Below are positions 8,379-16,261 of a DNA stretch of 43,206 nucleotides, piece by piece; position 1 is the stretch's first letter, and every line of letters begins with the position of its first letter. The notes under the pieces were generated by a model. It ran no database searches. It was not told the DNA's origin and was given only the letters and a program-made list of their open reading frames with translations. Position numbers and translations under genes: made by a program. Source of the stretch: JARRKU01 sp050288425 (GTDB taxonomy: Bacteria; Desulfobacterota; Desulfobacteria; Desulfobacterales; Desulfosarcinaceae); NCBI GenBank assembly GCA_050288425.1, contig JBNKDU010000040.1, positions 1 through 43,206 on the forward strand, in the 5' to 3' direction.

Positions 8379-8444
8379 TCTCCCTCCGGAGCGACCGCAA
8401 TATGCGGCACAGCATGAGAGCGGCCCCCCCCCTTGGGAATGGTT

Positions 8445-8504
8445 GGAAGAGGGGAGGCCGGGCGGCAACCACCGTCCGGCCCATTGTATGATAACCCCTC
8501 TTCC
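8445..8504 (-). terminator. Large stem-loop downstream of the porin gene
   Basis: An outer stem pairs GGAAGAGGGG (8445-8454) with CCCCTCTTCC (8495-8504). A nested stem pairs GGCCGGGCGG (8456-8465) with CCGTCCGGCC (8472-8481) with one mismatch. It begins 20 bases after the porin stop codon on the minus strand. There is no T-run after it, so it may act as a 3'-end protecting stem or a factor-assisted terminator. Confidence 0.55.
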
Positions 8505-8524
8505 GTAGTCGGGATGATCGAAGC

Positions 8525-9802
8525 TTAGAAGAACAGAATCGCTCCCAGGTTGATGTTCTGGGTCTTGTCGGTGCCCACATCCTTCACTTCGCTCTCCTGG
8601 GTGGAGTATTCCCCCAGCAGGGTCAGGGACGGAGTCAGGTTGTAGTAGACACCCGCGGTCACTTTGGAATTGTCCACCTCGATTACCTTGTCTTGAGAGT
8701 TGGACGAATAGTTGATTCCCAGGCGCACCTTCCCGATGGTGTAAGTGCCTTGAGCCATGAAGCCGGAGACCTCTTCCGGATCGCCATTGGTGGGGTCAAA
8801 TCCCGGGAATACCAGGCCGCCGATGGCCAGGCTGCTCATGCCTTCTCCGTCATAGTAGTATCCCACCAGGCCGAAATCCGCGATGTTGACCTTGGCAAAG
8901 ATGTCGAAACCCTGGATCGTCTCGTCGGTGCCCGCATCGGTGATCACGCCCTGGTTGAGGAATGCGGCCGAGACCATGCCCTTTACAGGCCCGTCCCAGC
9001 TGTAGCTGACTTTGCCATGAAAACCGGGCGATTCGCCGTTTCTGGCGCCGTTGCCGTCGAAGCCCTGAAAGATACCCAGGGTAGCCTGGAAACCACTGAA
9101 GACCGGCGTGGAGTAGTTAATCTGCGCCAGTCGGTCGACATAGACGTAGCCGTAACCGAGACCACCCAGGGTGGTATGACCGGGCTCCGAGGAGACGAAC
9201 GCCGCGCCGGCGCCCAGCAGGCTCATGTCGTTGAGGATGGCATCCAGGGCGAACAATCCGAAATCCCGGCCCATCTTGATCGTGCCCACGTCCTTCTTGC
9301 CGAAGGTCAAAAACACCTGGCGGGCGTCCACGGTGGAAAATTTCAGTGCGTCCGCATTGCCGGTAGTGATTGGTGTGTTGGTAACGGGATCATGAACATG
9401 ACTAGCGCCCTGTCCGCCGTCCACATCTGCGGAGGTGATCCCGTAGTAGACATTGACGTTGGCACTGAGGTCCCACCCGTTCTGGTTGGTGGCCGCCTTG
9501 AAGTTCAGCGAGGCCGGGAGCAAGCCGTTCTGCACCGAGCTGTAGTTGGTGGATTCGCCATCCTTATCCACCGCCCCTGCACAGGCGAGACCGGCCAAGG
9601 TTCCACCGCCCGCGTCCAGATCGCCATCATCGCACATGGTGTACATATAGAAGGCATTGATGTTGCCGCCCATGGATACCTTCCAGTCACCGGCGTCCCA
9701 GGACGCGGCCATGGCGTTTGAGGATACTCCCAACAAAGAGGCTGTGATGATTGTACAAATTGCCAAACCCATAATCAGGGTCGATTTAAAACTGACACGC
9801 AT
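8525..9802 (-). CDS. Outer-membrane porin
   Basis: The protein has 425 residues and starts at the ATG at 9802, nine bases after GGAGGGAG; upstream codons to 9901 lack a ribosome-binding site. The signal peptide ends at AMA (about residue 32). The mature protein alternates hydrophobic and polar residues throughout and shows porin-like turns rich in Gly, Asp and Asn (for example NADALKFSTVDARQVFLTFG and GTIKMGRDFG). It ends in LGAILFF, the C-terminal aromatic signature read by the BAM machinery. The TIKMGRDFGLF element resembles the Gram-negative trimeric porin pattern. It should form a diffusion channel for small anions or organic acids; substrate specificity cannot be read. It is monocistronic, flanked by hairpins on both sides. 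Confidence 0.88.
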   Translation of the reverse strand: MRVSFKSTLIMGLAICTIITASLLGVSSNAMAASWDAGDWKVSMGGNINAFYMYTMCDDGDLDAGGGTLAGLACAGAVDKDGESTNYSSVQNGLLPASLNFKAATNQNGWDLSANVNVYYGITSADVDGGQGASHVHDPVTNTPITTGNADALKFSTVDARQVFLTFGKKDVGTIKMGRDFGLFALDAILNDMSLLGAGAAFVSSEPGHTTLGGLGYGYVYVDRLAQINYSTPVFSGFQATLGIFQGFDGNGARNGESPGFHGKVSYSWDGPVKGMVSAAFLNQGVITDAGTDETIQGFDIFAKVNIADFGLVGYYYDGEGMSSLAIGGLVFPGFDPTNGDPEEVSGFMAQGTYTIGKVRLGINYSSNSQDKVIEVDNSKVTAGVYYNLTPSLTLLGEYSTQESEVKDVGTDKTQNINLGAILFF

Positions 9803-9918
9803 CTTTTCTCCCTCCTGTCTCGTTGTTCGCTGAAATGGAAAAACAATCGCATGATGTAACGGTACTGCTCGTTCAGATGGAACGTCGTATCGACCTATCA
9901 AACTGGAATTACGTAAAA

Positions 9919-9952
9919 TCCTCCTTTCGTGATTCGTATCTCGAAAGGAGGA
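9919..9952 (-). terminator. Perfect 11-bp hairpin followed by TTTTA, upstream of the porin gene
   Basis: TCCTCCTTTCG (9919-9929) pairs exactly with CGAAAGGAGGA (9942-9952). Read on the minus strand, the stem is followed by TTTTACG, so it looks like a weak intrinsic terminator or leader attenuator 117 bases before the porin ATG. The stem also contains an AAAGGAGGA Shine-Dalgarno-like sequence not followed by a start codon. Confidence 0.45.
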
Positions 9953-10900
9953 CCCGTTGGGGAGGGGATCTGGATATATTCGTCATTCAATGACGACCGC
10001 CTTTCGAGACCGATGGTTTCTCCTTGCTCCCGCCGAAAAGTTTCCCGACCGCCCGGCAGAAGCGATACGCCGTTGACCGGCTGCCGAATCTCCCATGCCC
10101 CTTCTCAGGGCAATTCACTCATCCGGAAAGTACCACCCCCCTTTTTCCAACTGGTGTCGCGGAGTGCGCAGAAATATGAAGTGGTTCACTTTTGCCCCTG
10201 GCAAACCGGATAATGTCTTCCCCGAAAAGCTTCTCTGTAAATCAGCCAGACGGGCGATGGATTGAGTACTTGATGTTTTGGAGCGATGGAAGGGCTCGAG
10301 ATCGCACCTGCGGCAATGTCTGCCCGCGGTCCTGAATCCTGGGATCCGGCATACGGCGTTTTTTTCCTGTCGAGTCACAAAAAAAGGTACCCTTTCCGCT
10401 TGGCTGCCGCAAACCAGCATTCATCCGGCATCCGGACCAACAAGATCTTTTATGCCGGCAAAGCCATTCGATCTGCTGCTGAAAGCCGACACCTTGTCTT
10501 GGGTCTTGTCGGAATGATGGTTGGAAACGAAAGCGAAGCAAAATATATGCCAAAATACTTCCCGGTATTCAGCAAGGAAGCATATCTTCCATCCGGGCGT
10601 TCCGGGCCAGTCCGGGAATATCAATAACATGCTGTAACTACTAATAAAATAAATACGAGGCGGGAATTCGGGAAAACACGCGGAACGAAAAGCGTAGACT
10701 CATTCTCAACCTGCGCGAGACGTGCAAACCAAGAAGTATAGAGGGAAAGCCCCTTTGAGACGAACGGATCATAAGCCATCCGTGCCTTGAACCGCCTAAA
10801 ATCAAATGAAATAGGTTTGAGAACAGGTTTCCTGGGGTCTTATGGGGCGAAAAGCATCAACTCGGCCCCCTTTTACTCCCGCATTAAAGATATGCGTTGG
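9953..10900. other. Gene-poor stretch, no convincing coding sequence
   Basis: No open frame here has a ribosome-binding site, a recognisable domain and coding-like composition. A plus-strand frame at 10286-10627 (113 codons) is the longest, but its product has no recognisable motif and overlaps similar frames in other phases. A minus-strand transcript through this region would meet the hairpin at 9919-9952, so a long leader or small RNA is possible. I did not recognise any known riboswitch consensus. A degraded repeat or pseudogene is equally possible. Confidence 0.3.
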
Positions 10901-10921
10901 ATTTATCCGCTTCGAAGGAAA

Positions 10922-10950
10922 AACGGATGGGGAATGGTTCCCCATCCGTT
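10922..10950 (-). terminator. Intrinsic terminator of the small ORF (and possibly the molybdo-enzyme operon)
   Basis: AACGGATGGGGAA (10922-10934) and TTCCCCATCCGTT (10938-10950) form a perfect 13-bp stem with a 3-base loop. Read on the minus strand the stem continues into TTTTTCC, a classic Rho-independent signal. It lies 92 bases after the stop of the 52-residue ORF. On the plus strand it is preceded by AAAAA, so it could also act bidirectionally. Confidence 0.8.
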
Positions 10951-11042
10951 CATATATTAAGGTTACCCGGTTCCGAACCGAAGTTGTTGGAACAATGGGT
11001 CCGGGGCCGGGATGACGATATTATCAATGATCGATAAGCCGG

Positions 11043-11201
11043 CTATCTTTTCGAGCGATACTTCCCGACGTGGGCGAAGCAATTCTGACGGTCCCTCTGA
11101 TTGTCGAAATTCGCTTCACATTCGGCCAGTTTTTCGTTCATATTCGCTTTGTCGATGAGAAATACGTGATGATGCCACGCTTCTTTGTTCACCTGATTCA
11201 T
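11043..11201 (-). CDS. Small protein of 52 residues, unknown function
   Basis: This short frame is supported by a strong GGGAGG ribosome-binding site eight bases before the ATG at 11201, a stop at 11043-11045 and an intrinsic terminator 92 bases further on. The product starts MNQVNKEAWHHHVF and is hydrophilic, with three successive His residues at 10-12, two Cys (about residues 28 and 41) and a basic end (GKYRSKR). There is no signal peptide or membrane helix. I recognise no family. It lies 153 bases after xdhC on the same strand, so it may be the last gene of the molybdenum-hydroxylase operon or have its own promoter. His and Cys content would allow metal binding, but that is speculation. 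Confidence 0.65.
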   Translation of the reverse strand: MNQVNKEAWHHHVFLIDKANMNEKLAECEANFDNQRDRQNCFAHVGKYRSKR

Positions 11202-11219
11202 ATCAGGTACCTCCCTGAT
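11202..11219 (-). promoter_or_regulatory. Shine-Dalgarno sequence enclosed in a small hairpin
   Basis: Directly before the ATG of the 52-residue ORF, ATCAGG and CCTGAT form a perfect 6-bp stem around the loop GAGGTA. The Shine-Dalgarno sequence GGGAGG spans the stem-loop boundary. Such a structure could make translation sensitive to temperature or to a binding protein. The short stem is only moderately stable. Confidence 0.4.
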
Positions 11220-11354
11220 TTTATGAGAATTAAATTATTCGACGGGGGTATTCCCCAAGAGAATTCCACCTCCATCGGCAATCCCCCCAAGTCTATTTCC
11301 AACTTGACCGGTGTCAACAGGAGGAAAGCCGGAGAGCCCCAGGTCCTTTACCCG

Positions 11355-12404
11355 TCACGTCTGCACGCCTGCCCGCACGGCAATCAACTCCGCCACGATA
11401 CTCACACCGATTTCCTGCGGTGTGTCCGCGCCGATGGACAGACCGACGGGACTATGTACCCGGGCGATATCGGCCTCGGTATATCCCTCCTGGCGCAGGC
11501 TTTTATAGATGGTATCTCTTTTTCGCCGGCTGCCGATCATGCCGATATAGGCGGCCGGAGTCTTCAGGGCCTGGGCCAGGACCACCTTGTCATGCAGATG
11601 CCCCCGGGTGACGATAACGATATAGCTGTCCCGGTCGACGTCCAGGTCCTGGAACGCCCCATCGAAACCGGAGACGAGGTGAACCGCCGCGGCATCTGGG
11701 AACCGGGCGGCATCGGCGAATTCCCTCCGGTCGTCCACCACCACGACGGCGAACCCCGTCATGGCGGCCAAATGGGCCGTGGGTTGGGCCACATGGCCGG
11801 CACCGAAGATGAACAGGGTGTTGGCGACCTGTCCCGGGTCCACCACCACCAGTCCCTCCTCTCCCTGGATGACCTGCACATGGGGGGCGCCGGTCATCAT
11901 CGATGCCAGCTTTTCGCGCATACCGGCCGTCATCTCCAGTTCGTCGGGCAACGGATTCCCGGCGTCGACGAGGGCATGTTCGATGCGCTCGATATGCGCA
12001 TCGCTTCCGGAAACCATGGAAACCATCATGGCCCGGCAACCACGGGACAGCTTCTCCCGCCAGCCATGGAAGAGTGTCCGGGTTTCGTCCGTGGCCGGGA
12101 TGTAATCCAGCAGCACCTGGACCCGGCCGCCGCAGATCATTTCCATCTCGGCCGCGTCATGATTGGTGAGATCGAAGGTCATGATCCGGTGGGGCCTGCC
12201 CGCATCCATTTGTGCGGCGGCCTGCATGACCCTGGCTTCCAGCAACCCCCCTCCGATGGTCCCGAAGATCTGCTGTCCGGGGGTGATCAGCATGCGGGTA
12301 CCCGAGGTCCGGGGGGCCGACCCCTGCTGACGGATGATGGTGGCCATCACAAACCCACGCCCTTGGGCGAGCAGGTCACCGGCGGCTTCGACAATGGGAT
12401 CCAT
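11355..12404 (-). CDS. xdhC: XdhC/CoxI-family molybdenum cofactor sulfurase-insertion protein
   Basis: The protein has 349 residues from the ATG at 12404, seven bases after AAGGAA; the frame open to 12452 has no better start. The N-terminal XdhC_CoxI domain includes ATIIRQQGSAPRTSGTRML and TIGGGLLEA. The C-terminal Rossmann-like domain has FIFGAGHVAQP, VVVDDR and YIGMIGSRRKR. In known systems XdhC binds molybdenum cofactor, promotes its sulfuration and inserts it into xanthine-dehydrogenase-type enzymes. Here its client is evidently the Mop aldehyde oxidoreductase encoded at the head of the same operon. Its start overlaps the end of the CoA-ligase gene by 29 bases, implying translational coupling. 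Confidence 0.93.
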   Translation of the reverse strand: MDPIVEAAGDLLAQGRGFVMATIIRQQGSAPRTSGTRMLITPGQQIFGTIGGGLLEARVMQAAAQMDAGRPHRIMTFDLTNHDAAEMEMICGGRVQVLLDYIPATDETRTLFHGWREKLSRGCRAMMVSMVSGSDAHIERIEHALVDAGNPLPDELEMTAGMREKLASMMTGAPHVQVIQGEEGLVVVDPGQVANTLFIFGAGHVAQPTAHLAAMTGFAVVVVDDRREFADAARFPDAAAVHLVSGFDGAFQDLDVDRDSYIVIVTRGHLHDKVVLAQALKTPAAYIGMIGSRRKRDTIYKSLRQEGYTEADIARVHSPVGLSIGADTPQEIGVSIVAELIAVRAGVQT

Positions 12405-13452
12405 GGGCAATTCCTTCTTTTTCTTGAGGAGGCGCTTCGGCCATGGGCGCAACGGATGTCAGACGACGCAACCCGCTGCCGCACAGGCACGGATCCGTCA
12501 TCACCGCCGCCCGATGGCCGGTCCGATAGCGGATCAGGGGCATGGCCTCCCGGGTCAAGGTGGTTATCCATACTTCTCCATGGACGCCGTCCGGGACCGG
12601 CCGGGACGTCCATGGATCGACGATTTCGATGAGCAGATCCGCCTCCCGGAGGTGGAAGCCCTGGCGGGTCATGCATTGAACGCCGCCACCCGGGCACATT
12701 TCGGCGGCACCGTAATGCTGGAAAACCGGGCATCCCCAGGCGCGACCGATCTCGTCCGCTTCGGCACGCAACATATTTTGCGTGCCGAGCCAGATACTTT
12801 TGATTTGCCCGCCGGGGATACGGTGATGCCCCGAATACCGCGACAATGCCAGGATATCCGCCGGAGGTCCCACCATGCAATCGATATTCTCCCGCAGGAT
12901 CGTCTCCACCACCGCCCGGGACGACTGCACCGGCCCGTGGATGACGGGTGTGACGGAAAGGCGGCGCAGTCCCCGGGCCAATAGATCGCCGACGCTGTGG
13001 GGATGCCGGCAGGGCATGAGAACCAGCATCCGCTGGTGCCTTCCCACCGCGGAGGCGAACCCGTGGTGAAAGAAGTCCACGGACAATTCCAGGTCGGCGG
13101 CGCTGAAGAAGAGGCGTTTGGGTGAGGTCCCGGACCGTCGTGGCGGCAGGGTCACCACCCGCTCCACGGCACTCTGGGAGATACATAGAAACGCCAGGGG
13201 ATCCCCGCGCAAATCGTCCGACGTGGTGGGGGGGCACTCGGACAGGTCGTCCAGGCAATGAACACCATCGGGGGCCAGGGCGGAGAAACGGCGCCGGTAA
13301 AACGGGCTGTGATCCCGGACGTACGCCAGGGTGGTCCGCAGGCGGTTCAGTTGGTAGGCTTCCAGGGCCGTGCGGGTCAGCTCCTGCCGGGCCGGCAAGC
13401 CGATTCTCGCCTTCACCCAGGCGTCCAGGAGGGTCTGCGCAGAAGGGGTCAT
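12376..13452 (-). CDS. AMP-forming CoA ligase, PaaK-like (DVU_1553 family)
   Basis: The protein has 358 residues. It resembles phenylacetate-CoA ligase: LAYVRDHSPFYRRRF near the N-terminus, a Ser/Gly/Thr loop RRSGTSPKRLFF for ATP phosphates, the YGAAEM adenylate motif, GEVWITTLTREAMPLIRYRTGH and a Cys pair CLCGSG near the end. It is shorter than typical PaaK (about 430 residues), so the C-terminal lid is reduced. It should activate an acid as acyl-AMP and then CoA thioester; the substrate is unknown. In Desulfovibrio vulgaris the homologous locus (about DVU1553) has the same neighbours. The start codon overlaps the stop of the radical SAM gene (ATGA, 13449-13452), and its end overlaps xdhC. 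Confidence 0.85.
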   Translation of the reverse strand: MTPSAQTLLDAWVKARIGLPARQELTRTALEAYQLNRLRTTLAYVRDHSPFYRRRFSALAPDGVHCLDDLSECPPTTSDDLRGDPLAFLCISQSAVERVVTLPPRRSGTSPKRLFFSAADLELSVDFFHHGFASAVGRHQRMLVLMPCRHPHSVGDLLARGLRRLSVTPVIHGPVQSSRAVVETILRENIDCMVGPPADILALSRYSGHHRIPGGQIKSIWLGTQNMLRAEADEIGRAWGCPVFQHYGAAEMCPGGGVQCMTRQGFHLREADLLIEIVDPWTSRPVPDGVHGEVWITTLTREAMPLIRYRTGHRAAVMTDPCLCGSGLRRLTSVAPMAEAPPQEKEGIAHGSHCRSRR

Positions 13453-14867
13453 GGGCGGTACAGCCTTTTGCCGTTCTGCGCGGTGAGATTATAGAGACAG
13501 AAGGGGACCAGGTTTCCATCGGGGGCCATCACGAGGATGCAGCAATCCCGGACGCGGTCCAGGGCGATGGTCCAGGCATCCTGGAAGGCCATGGCCGAGA
13601 CGGAAAAGGTATGGGACCGCGCACGTTGGATGAAGGCATCCAGTCCCATGGGCGCGGCCTCCTCCACCCGGACGTCTCCGTCCACCGGGGGACGGCAACC
13701 GCAGCCTTCGCCGCAAACCGCTTCCGGGACCATCGACTGCGGTCCGCTCCATTGGCGGGCCACGGCGGCCATTGTCCTGGCGGCCCCCGCCTCCGCCGTG
13801 GCAGGCGTGCAGCATCCGGCCTCCAATGCAGACGGCTTCAGCGGCATCAGGGTCCCGTCGGCCGACTGCAAAAACCGGCCGTGAAAGGAGCACAGGGCGT
13901 TTTCGCAACCCGGCGGCCCCAGGTCGGCCACCTGAAACCGTCCACCGGTCTGGATCTCGATGGCGCGCATCACCTCGGGCAGCGTGATCCGGCCGTCCCC
14001 ATCGGATTCGTCCCCGTAACGCCCGAAATAGCTGATGGGCTGGAAGTGGACCCCGCGTACCGCCGGTGCCCAGGAGAGGGCCGCTTCCAGGATGTCGCCG
14101 ATATACCGGGTGTTGACCCCCGGCACCAGGGTCGGTACCAGGATTACCCCGATGCCCGCATGGGCGCAGGCCGCTATGGCGGCACGCTTGGCTTCCATCA
14201 AATTGCGGCCCCGCAGGCGACGGTAAACGGCGTCATCGACACCGTCGAATTGAAGAAAAACGGACGCCAGTCCGGCCTCTTTCAGGGACTTGACAAAGGA
14301 AGGGTCCCGGCCGAGGCGAAGGCCGTTGGTGTTGACCTGAATGAAATCGAAGCCCGCTTCCCCTCCCATGGCCACCAGTTCGGGAAGATCGTCACGCAGG
14401 GTGGGCTCGCCGCCGGAAAGCTGGATATTGCTCCCCGGTCCGGCCGCGGCCGCCCGGCGAAACCATCGGGAAACCGTCGCCGGACACGGATCGGCGATTT
14501 GGGAGGGAGCGTCCGCATAACAGACCGGGCAGGAGAGGTTGCAACGCCGGGTGACTTCGATGATCACCGTGCAGGGGCGCTGCCGGTGGCCGGGGCAAAG
14601 GCCGCAATCGTAGGGGCAGCCTCCATCGGTATCCGTAAAGATCGCCGGCGGCTGGGTGGGAATCTTGTCCCGCCGCCATCGGCCGAATGTCGGCGATCCG
14701 CGCCAGATGGGCGTTTCAAAGGTGCCGTGGCGGGGGCAGGTCTTGACCAGGTGGATGGCATCTCCCACCCGGGTCCGTTGCGCGGGCAGGCGCTGCAGGC
14801 AAACCGGACAGAGGCTCTCGGTTCGGGCACGGTCCGCTATGCCGGCGGTCCGGTAAGTGGTTCGCAT
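13449..14867 (-). CDS. trsS: Radical SAM protein, TrsS type
   Basis: The protein has 472 residues from the ATG at 14867; the longer open frame overlaps the upstream gene. It has three parts. An N-terminal Cys-rich zinc-like region contains CPVC (20-23) and CPRHG (44-48). A CPYDCGLC segment (C84, C88, C91) precedes the radical SAM core, whose cluster motif is CNLSCPVC (C109, C113, C116), with QLSGGEPTLRDD for SAM binding. A C-terminal Cys-rich region follows (GCCTPA, CGEGCGC). The head resembles the MJ0619/Tes-like group of radical SAM methylases or C-C bond-forming enzymes. I recall this family as TrsS, sometimes a selenoprotein; here Cys codons are used throughout. The reaction is unknown. 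Stop and start codons overlap both neighbours. Confidence 0.9.
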   Translation of the reverse strand: MRTTYRTAGIADRARTESLCPVCLQRLPAQRTRVGDAIHLVKTCPRHGTFETPIWRGSPTFGRWRRDKIPTQPPAIFTDTDGGCPYDCGLCPGHRQRPCTVIIEVTRRCNLSCPVCYADAPSQIADPCPATVSRWFRRAAAAGPGSNIQLSGGEPTLRDDLPELVAMGGEAGFDFIQVNTNGLRLGRDPSFVKSLKEAGLASVFLQFDGVDDAVYRRLRGRNLMEAKRAAIAACAHAGIGVILVPTLVPGVNTRYIGDILEAALSWAPAVRGVHFQPISYFGRYGDESDGDGRITLPEVMRAIEIQTGGRFQVADLGPPGCENALCSFHGRFLQSADGTLMPLKPSALEAGCCTPATAEAGAARTMAAVARQWSGPQSMVPEAVCGEGCGCRPPVDGDVRVEEAAPMGLDAFIQRARSHTFSVSAMAFQDAWTIALDRVRDCCILVMAPDGNLVPFCLYNLTAQNGKRLYRP

Positions 14868-15310
14868 TACATCCCCGCCGGATCGATACGGTTGTCCGTC
14901 AGAATCTCCATCACCTTGGCGTAGGTCTCTTGCAGAAGGGTGCCGCATCTCCGGCGGGATGCCTGCGGACCGGCCTCGCCCACGATGGCATTGCAACTCA
15001 TGTCCTCGGTGTCGCAACCGGTATGCCGGCGAAACCAGTCGCCGAGTTCCTGGAGCATGAGATCGAGACGGTCCGACGGGGTCTCGTCCGTATTGCCCTT
15101 GCCGGCATACAGGGCCAACACGCAACAGCCGGCGGTGAGCACGCCGCAGCTGCCTTGTCCGCTGCCGCAGCCGTAGGCCAACCCCCCCATGGCGCGTACC
15201 AGGTCCGGATTTTCCTCGCCGCGCAGTTCCAGTGCCAGCAGGATGATGATCTGGCTGCAGGTAAATCCCTGCTGCCCCAATTGCAGCATGCGAATCAGCG
15301 TATCGTCCAT
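14867..15310 (-). CDS. C-GCAxxG-C-C family redox protein (DVU_1555 type)
   Basis: The protein has 147 residues from the ATG at 15310. It shows the family's cysteine pattern: C18 in FTCSQ, then GC (47-48), C55 in SCGVL and adjacent C62-C63, in helices rich in small residues (GGLAYGCGSGQGSCGVLTAG). Two more Cys pairs follow in the C-terminal half (TGCDTEDMSC). Proteins of this family are thought to bind a metal centre or act in thiol redox chemistry, and no enzyme activity is established. The gene begins one base after the methyltransferase stop and ends with TAATG shared with the radical SAM start. This close coupling argues that it works with those two enzymes. Confidence 0.88.
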   Translation of the reverse strand: MDDTLIRMLQLGQQGFTCSQIIILLALELRGEENPDLVRAMGGLAYGCGSGQGSCGVLTAGCCVLALYAGKGNTDETPSDRLDLMLQELGDWFRRHTGCDTEDMSCNAIVGEAGPQASRRRCGTLLQETYAKVMEILTDNRIDPAGM

Positions 15311-15311
15311 G

Positions 15312-16049
15312 TCAGCACTCCATCGGACCCGGCTTCCGGGCCACCAGTAAAAAATATCCCGGCCGGCCGCATCCCCTCCCGCCGGCACCGTTTGCGGCAG
15401 CCGGGGTATCCGTTCCGGCCACTGCCGACCAGAAGCCATCCAGGGAGCCGTAGGTCCAGACGAGTTGGGCGGCCAACTGTCTGAGCAGCGCGGAATGATC
15501 TTCCCACAGCATCAAGTCGAACCCGGCGGCCGCGACACGGGATTCCATGCTGCTTCGGCTCACGGCGCCCTGCAGGCAGCAGGTTGCGGTGGGTATGGCC
15601 GTCTCCTGTACAGGGGTGCAAGGATCGCGGGAATACACATCCGTCAACACCAGGTATCCGTCACGCCGCAACACCCGCATGATCTCCCGCAATGTGCGCA
15701 GCGGATCCGGACAAAGGGAGAGAACGCATTCGCACAATACGGCCTCGACGCATTCGTCTCCCATGGGCAGCGCTTCGGCCCGCCCCCGCACCAGGGGGGA
15801 ACCGTCTTGGGTTCGGGCACCGTCTTCCAGCAACGCCCACGATGGGTCGATCCCCATGGCCGCCAGTCCGTGATGATTTCGCAGATGGCGGGCGGCCGCA
15901 CCGGTCCCGCACCCCACGTCCAGCACCCGGGCTCCCGGCGTCAGACCGCAATACGCCAATCCGCGGTCGGTCAATTCAAACCCTCCCGGCCGGATCACCG
16001 CCCCGGTCACATCCCGCAACGCCGCTGATTCGTAGAAATTTTCAGCCAT
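15312..16049 (-). CDS. SAM-dependent methyltransferase (DVU_1556 family)
   Basis: The protein has 245 residues from the ATG at 16049. It has a class I methyltransferase fold: motif I VLDVGCGTGAAARHL binds SAM, GIDPS is the acidic loop, RAEALPMGDE the post-II segment, and LREIMRVLRRDGYLVLTDVY motif III. The C-terminal third is variable and Gly-rich. The family resembles UbiE/Methyltransf_11 enzymes, but the substrate is unknown. Its start overlaps the stop of the small zinc-ribbon gene (TGATG), and its stop is one base from the next start. In sulfate reducers this gene travels with the radical SAM, C-GCAxxG-C-C and CoA-ligase genes, so it is probably a dedicated member of one pathway. Confidence 0.88.
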   Translation of the reverse strand: MAENFYESAALRDVTGAVIRPGGFELTDRGLAYCGLTPGARVLDVGCGTGAAARHLRNHHGLAAMGIDPSWALLEDGARTQDGSPLVRGRAEALPMGDECVEAVLCECVLSLCPDPLRTLREIMRVLRRDGYLVLTDVYSRDPCTPVQETAIPTATCCLQGAVSRSSMESRVAAAGFDLMLWEDHSALLRQLAAQLVWTYGSLDGFWSAVAGTDTPAAANGAGGRGCGRPGYFLLVARKPGPMEC

Positions 16050-16261
16050 CACTTGTCTTCCAGCAATTGCTCGACTTCCGCCATCTTGCCCAGGGCCACA
16101 TGCTCGGCAACGAGAACCCGTCCGCAATCCGGACAATGGGGCAGGTCCACGGTGAAGCGATTGCCCATATAGGCCACATTGACGGGACCGACCACCAGGT
16201 CCCGGCGGCACTTGTCGCACCGCCATTGAAGATCCTCGGGTCGCACATTCTCGGATTTCAT
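16049..16261 (-). CDS. Small zinc-ribbon/rubredoxin-like redox protein (DVU_1557 family)
   Basis: The protein has 70 residues. It carries two CxxC knuckles, CDKC (residues 15-18) and CPDC (43-46), separated by a beta-rich segment (VVGPVNVAYMGNRFTV). This is the spacing of a single-metal rubredoxin or zinc-ribbon site. A 15-residue helical tail follows. As a small soluble protein next to a large FAD/FeS oxidoreductase, it could be an electron carrier if it binds iron, or a structural zinc protein. The ATGA overlap with the oxidoreductase gene (16258-16261) and TGATG overlap with the methyltransferase gene show translational coupling. Confidence 0.85.
   Translation of the reverse strand: MKSENVRPEDLQWRCDKCRRDLVVGPVNVAYMGNRFTVDLPHCPDCGRVLVAEHVALGKMAEVEQLLEDK

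Noticed and set aside
9953..10180. Possible c-di-GMP or cobalamin riboswitch on either strand
   Set aside because: Only short resemblances (for example CAGGGCAA) were found; the conserved core elements of those classes are not present in order.
10286..10627. Plus-strand open frame of 113 codons in the gene-poor stretch
   Set aside because: No ribosome-binding site, no motif, and overlapping frames of similar length in other phases. I left it as unexplained sequence rather than a gene.
11070..12632. Long plus-strand open frame of 520 codons
   Set aside because: It is antisense to xdhC and the CoA-ligase gene, both of which have clear domains. High GC with biased third positions creates such shadows; the product has no recognisable motif.
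12347..13519. Minus-strand open frame of 390 codons in another phase
   Set aside because: It overlaps the PaaK-like ligase on the same strand; its product is Pro/Arg/Gly-rich with no domain, as expected from a frame shadow.
13122..14924. Plus-strand open frame of 600 codons
   Set aside because: It is antisense to the radical SAM gene; composition is dominated by Gly/Arg/Pro, and no ribosome-binding site or domain is seen.
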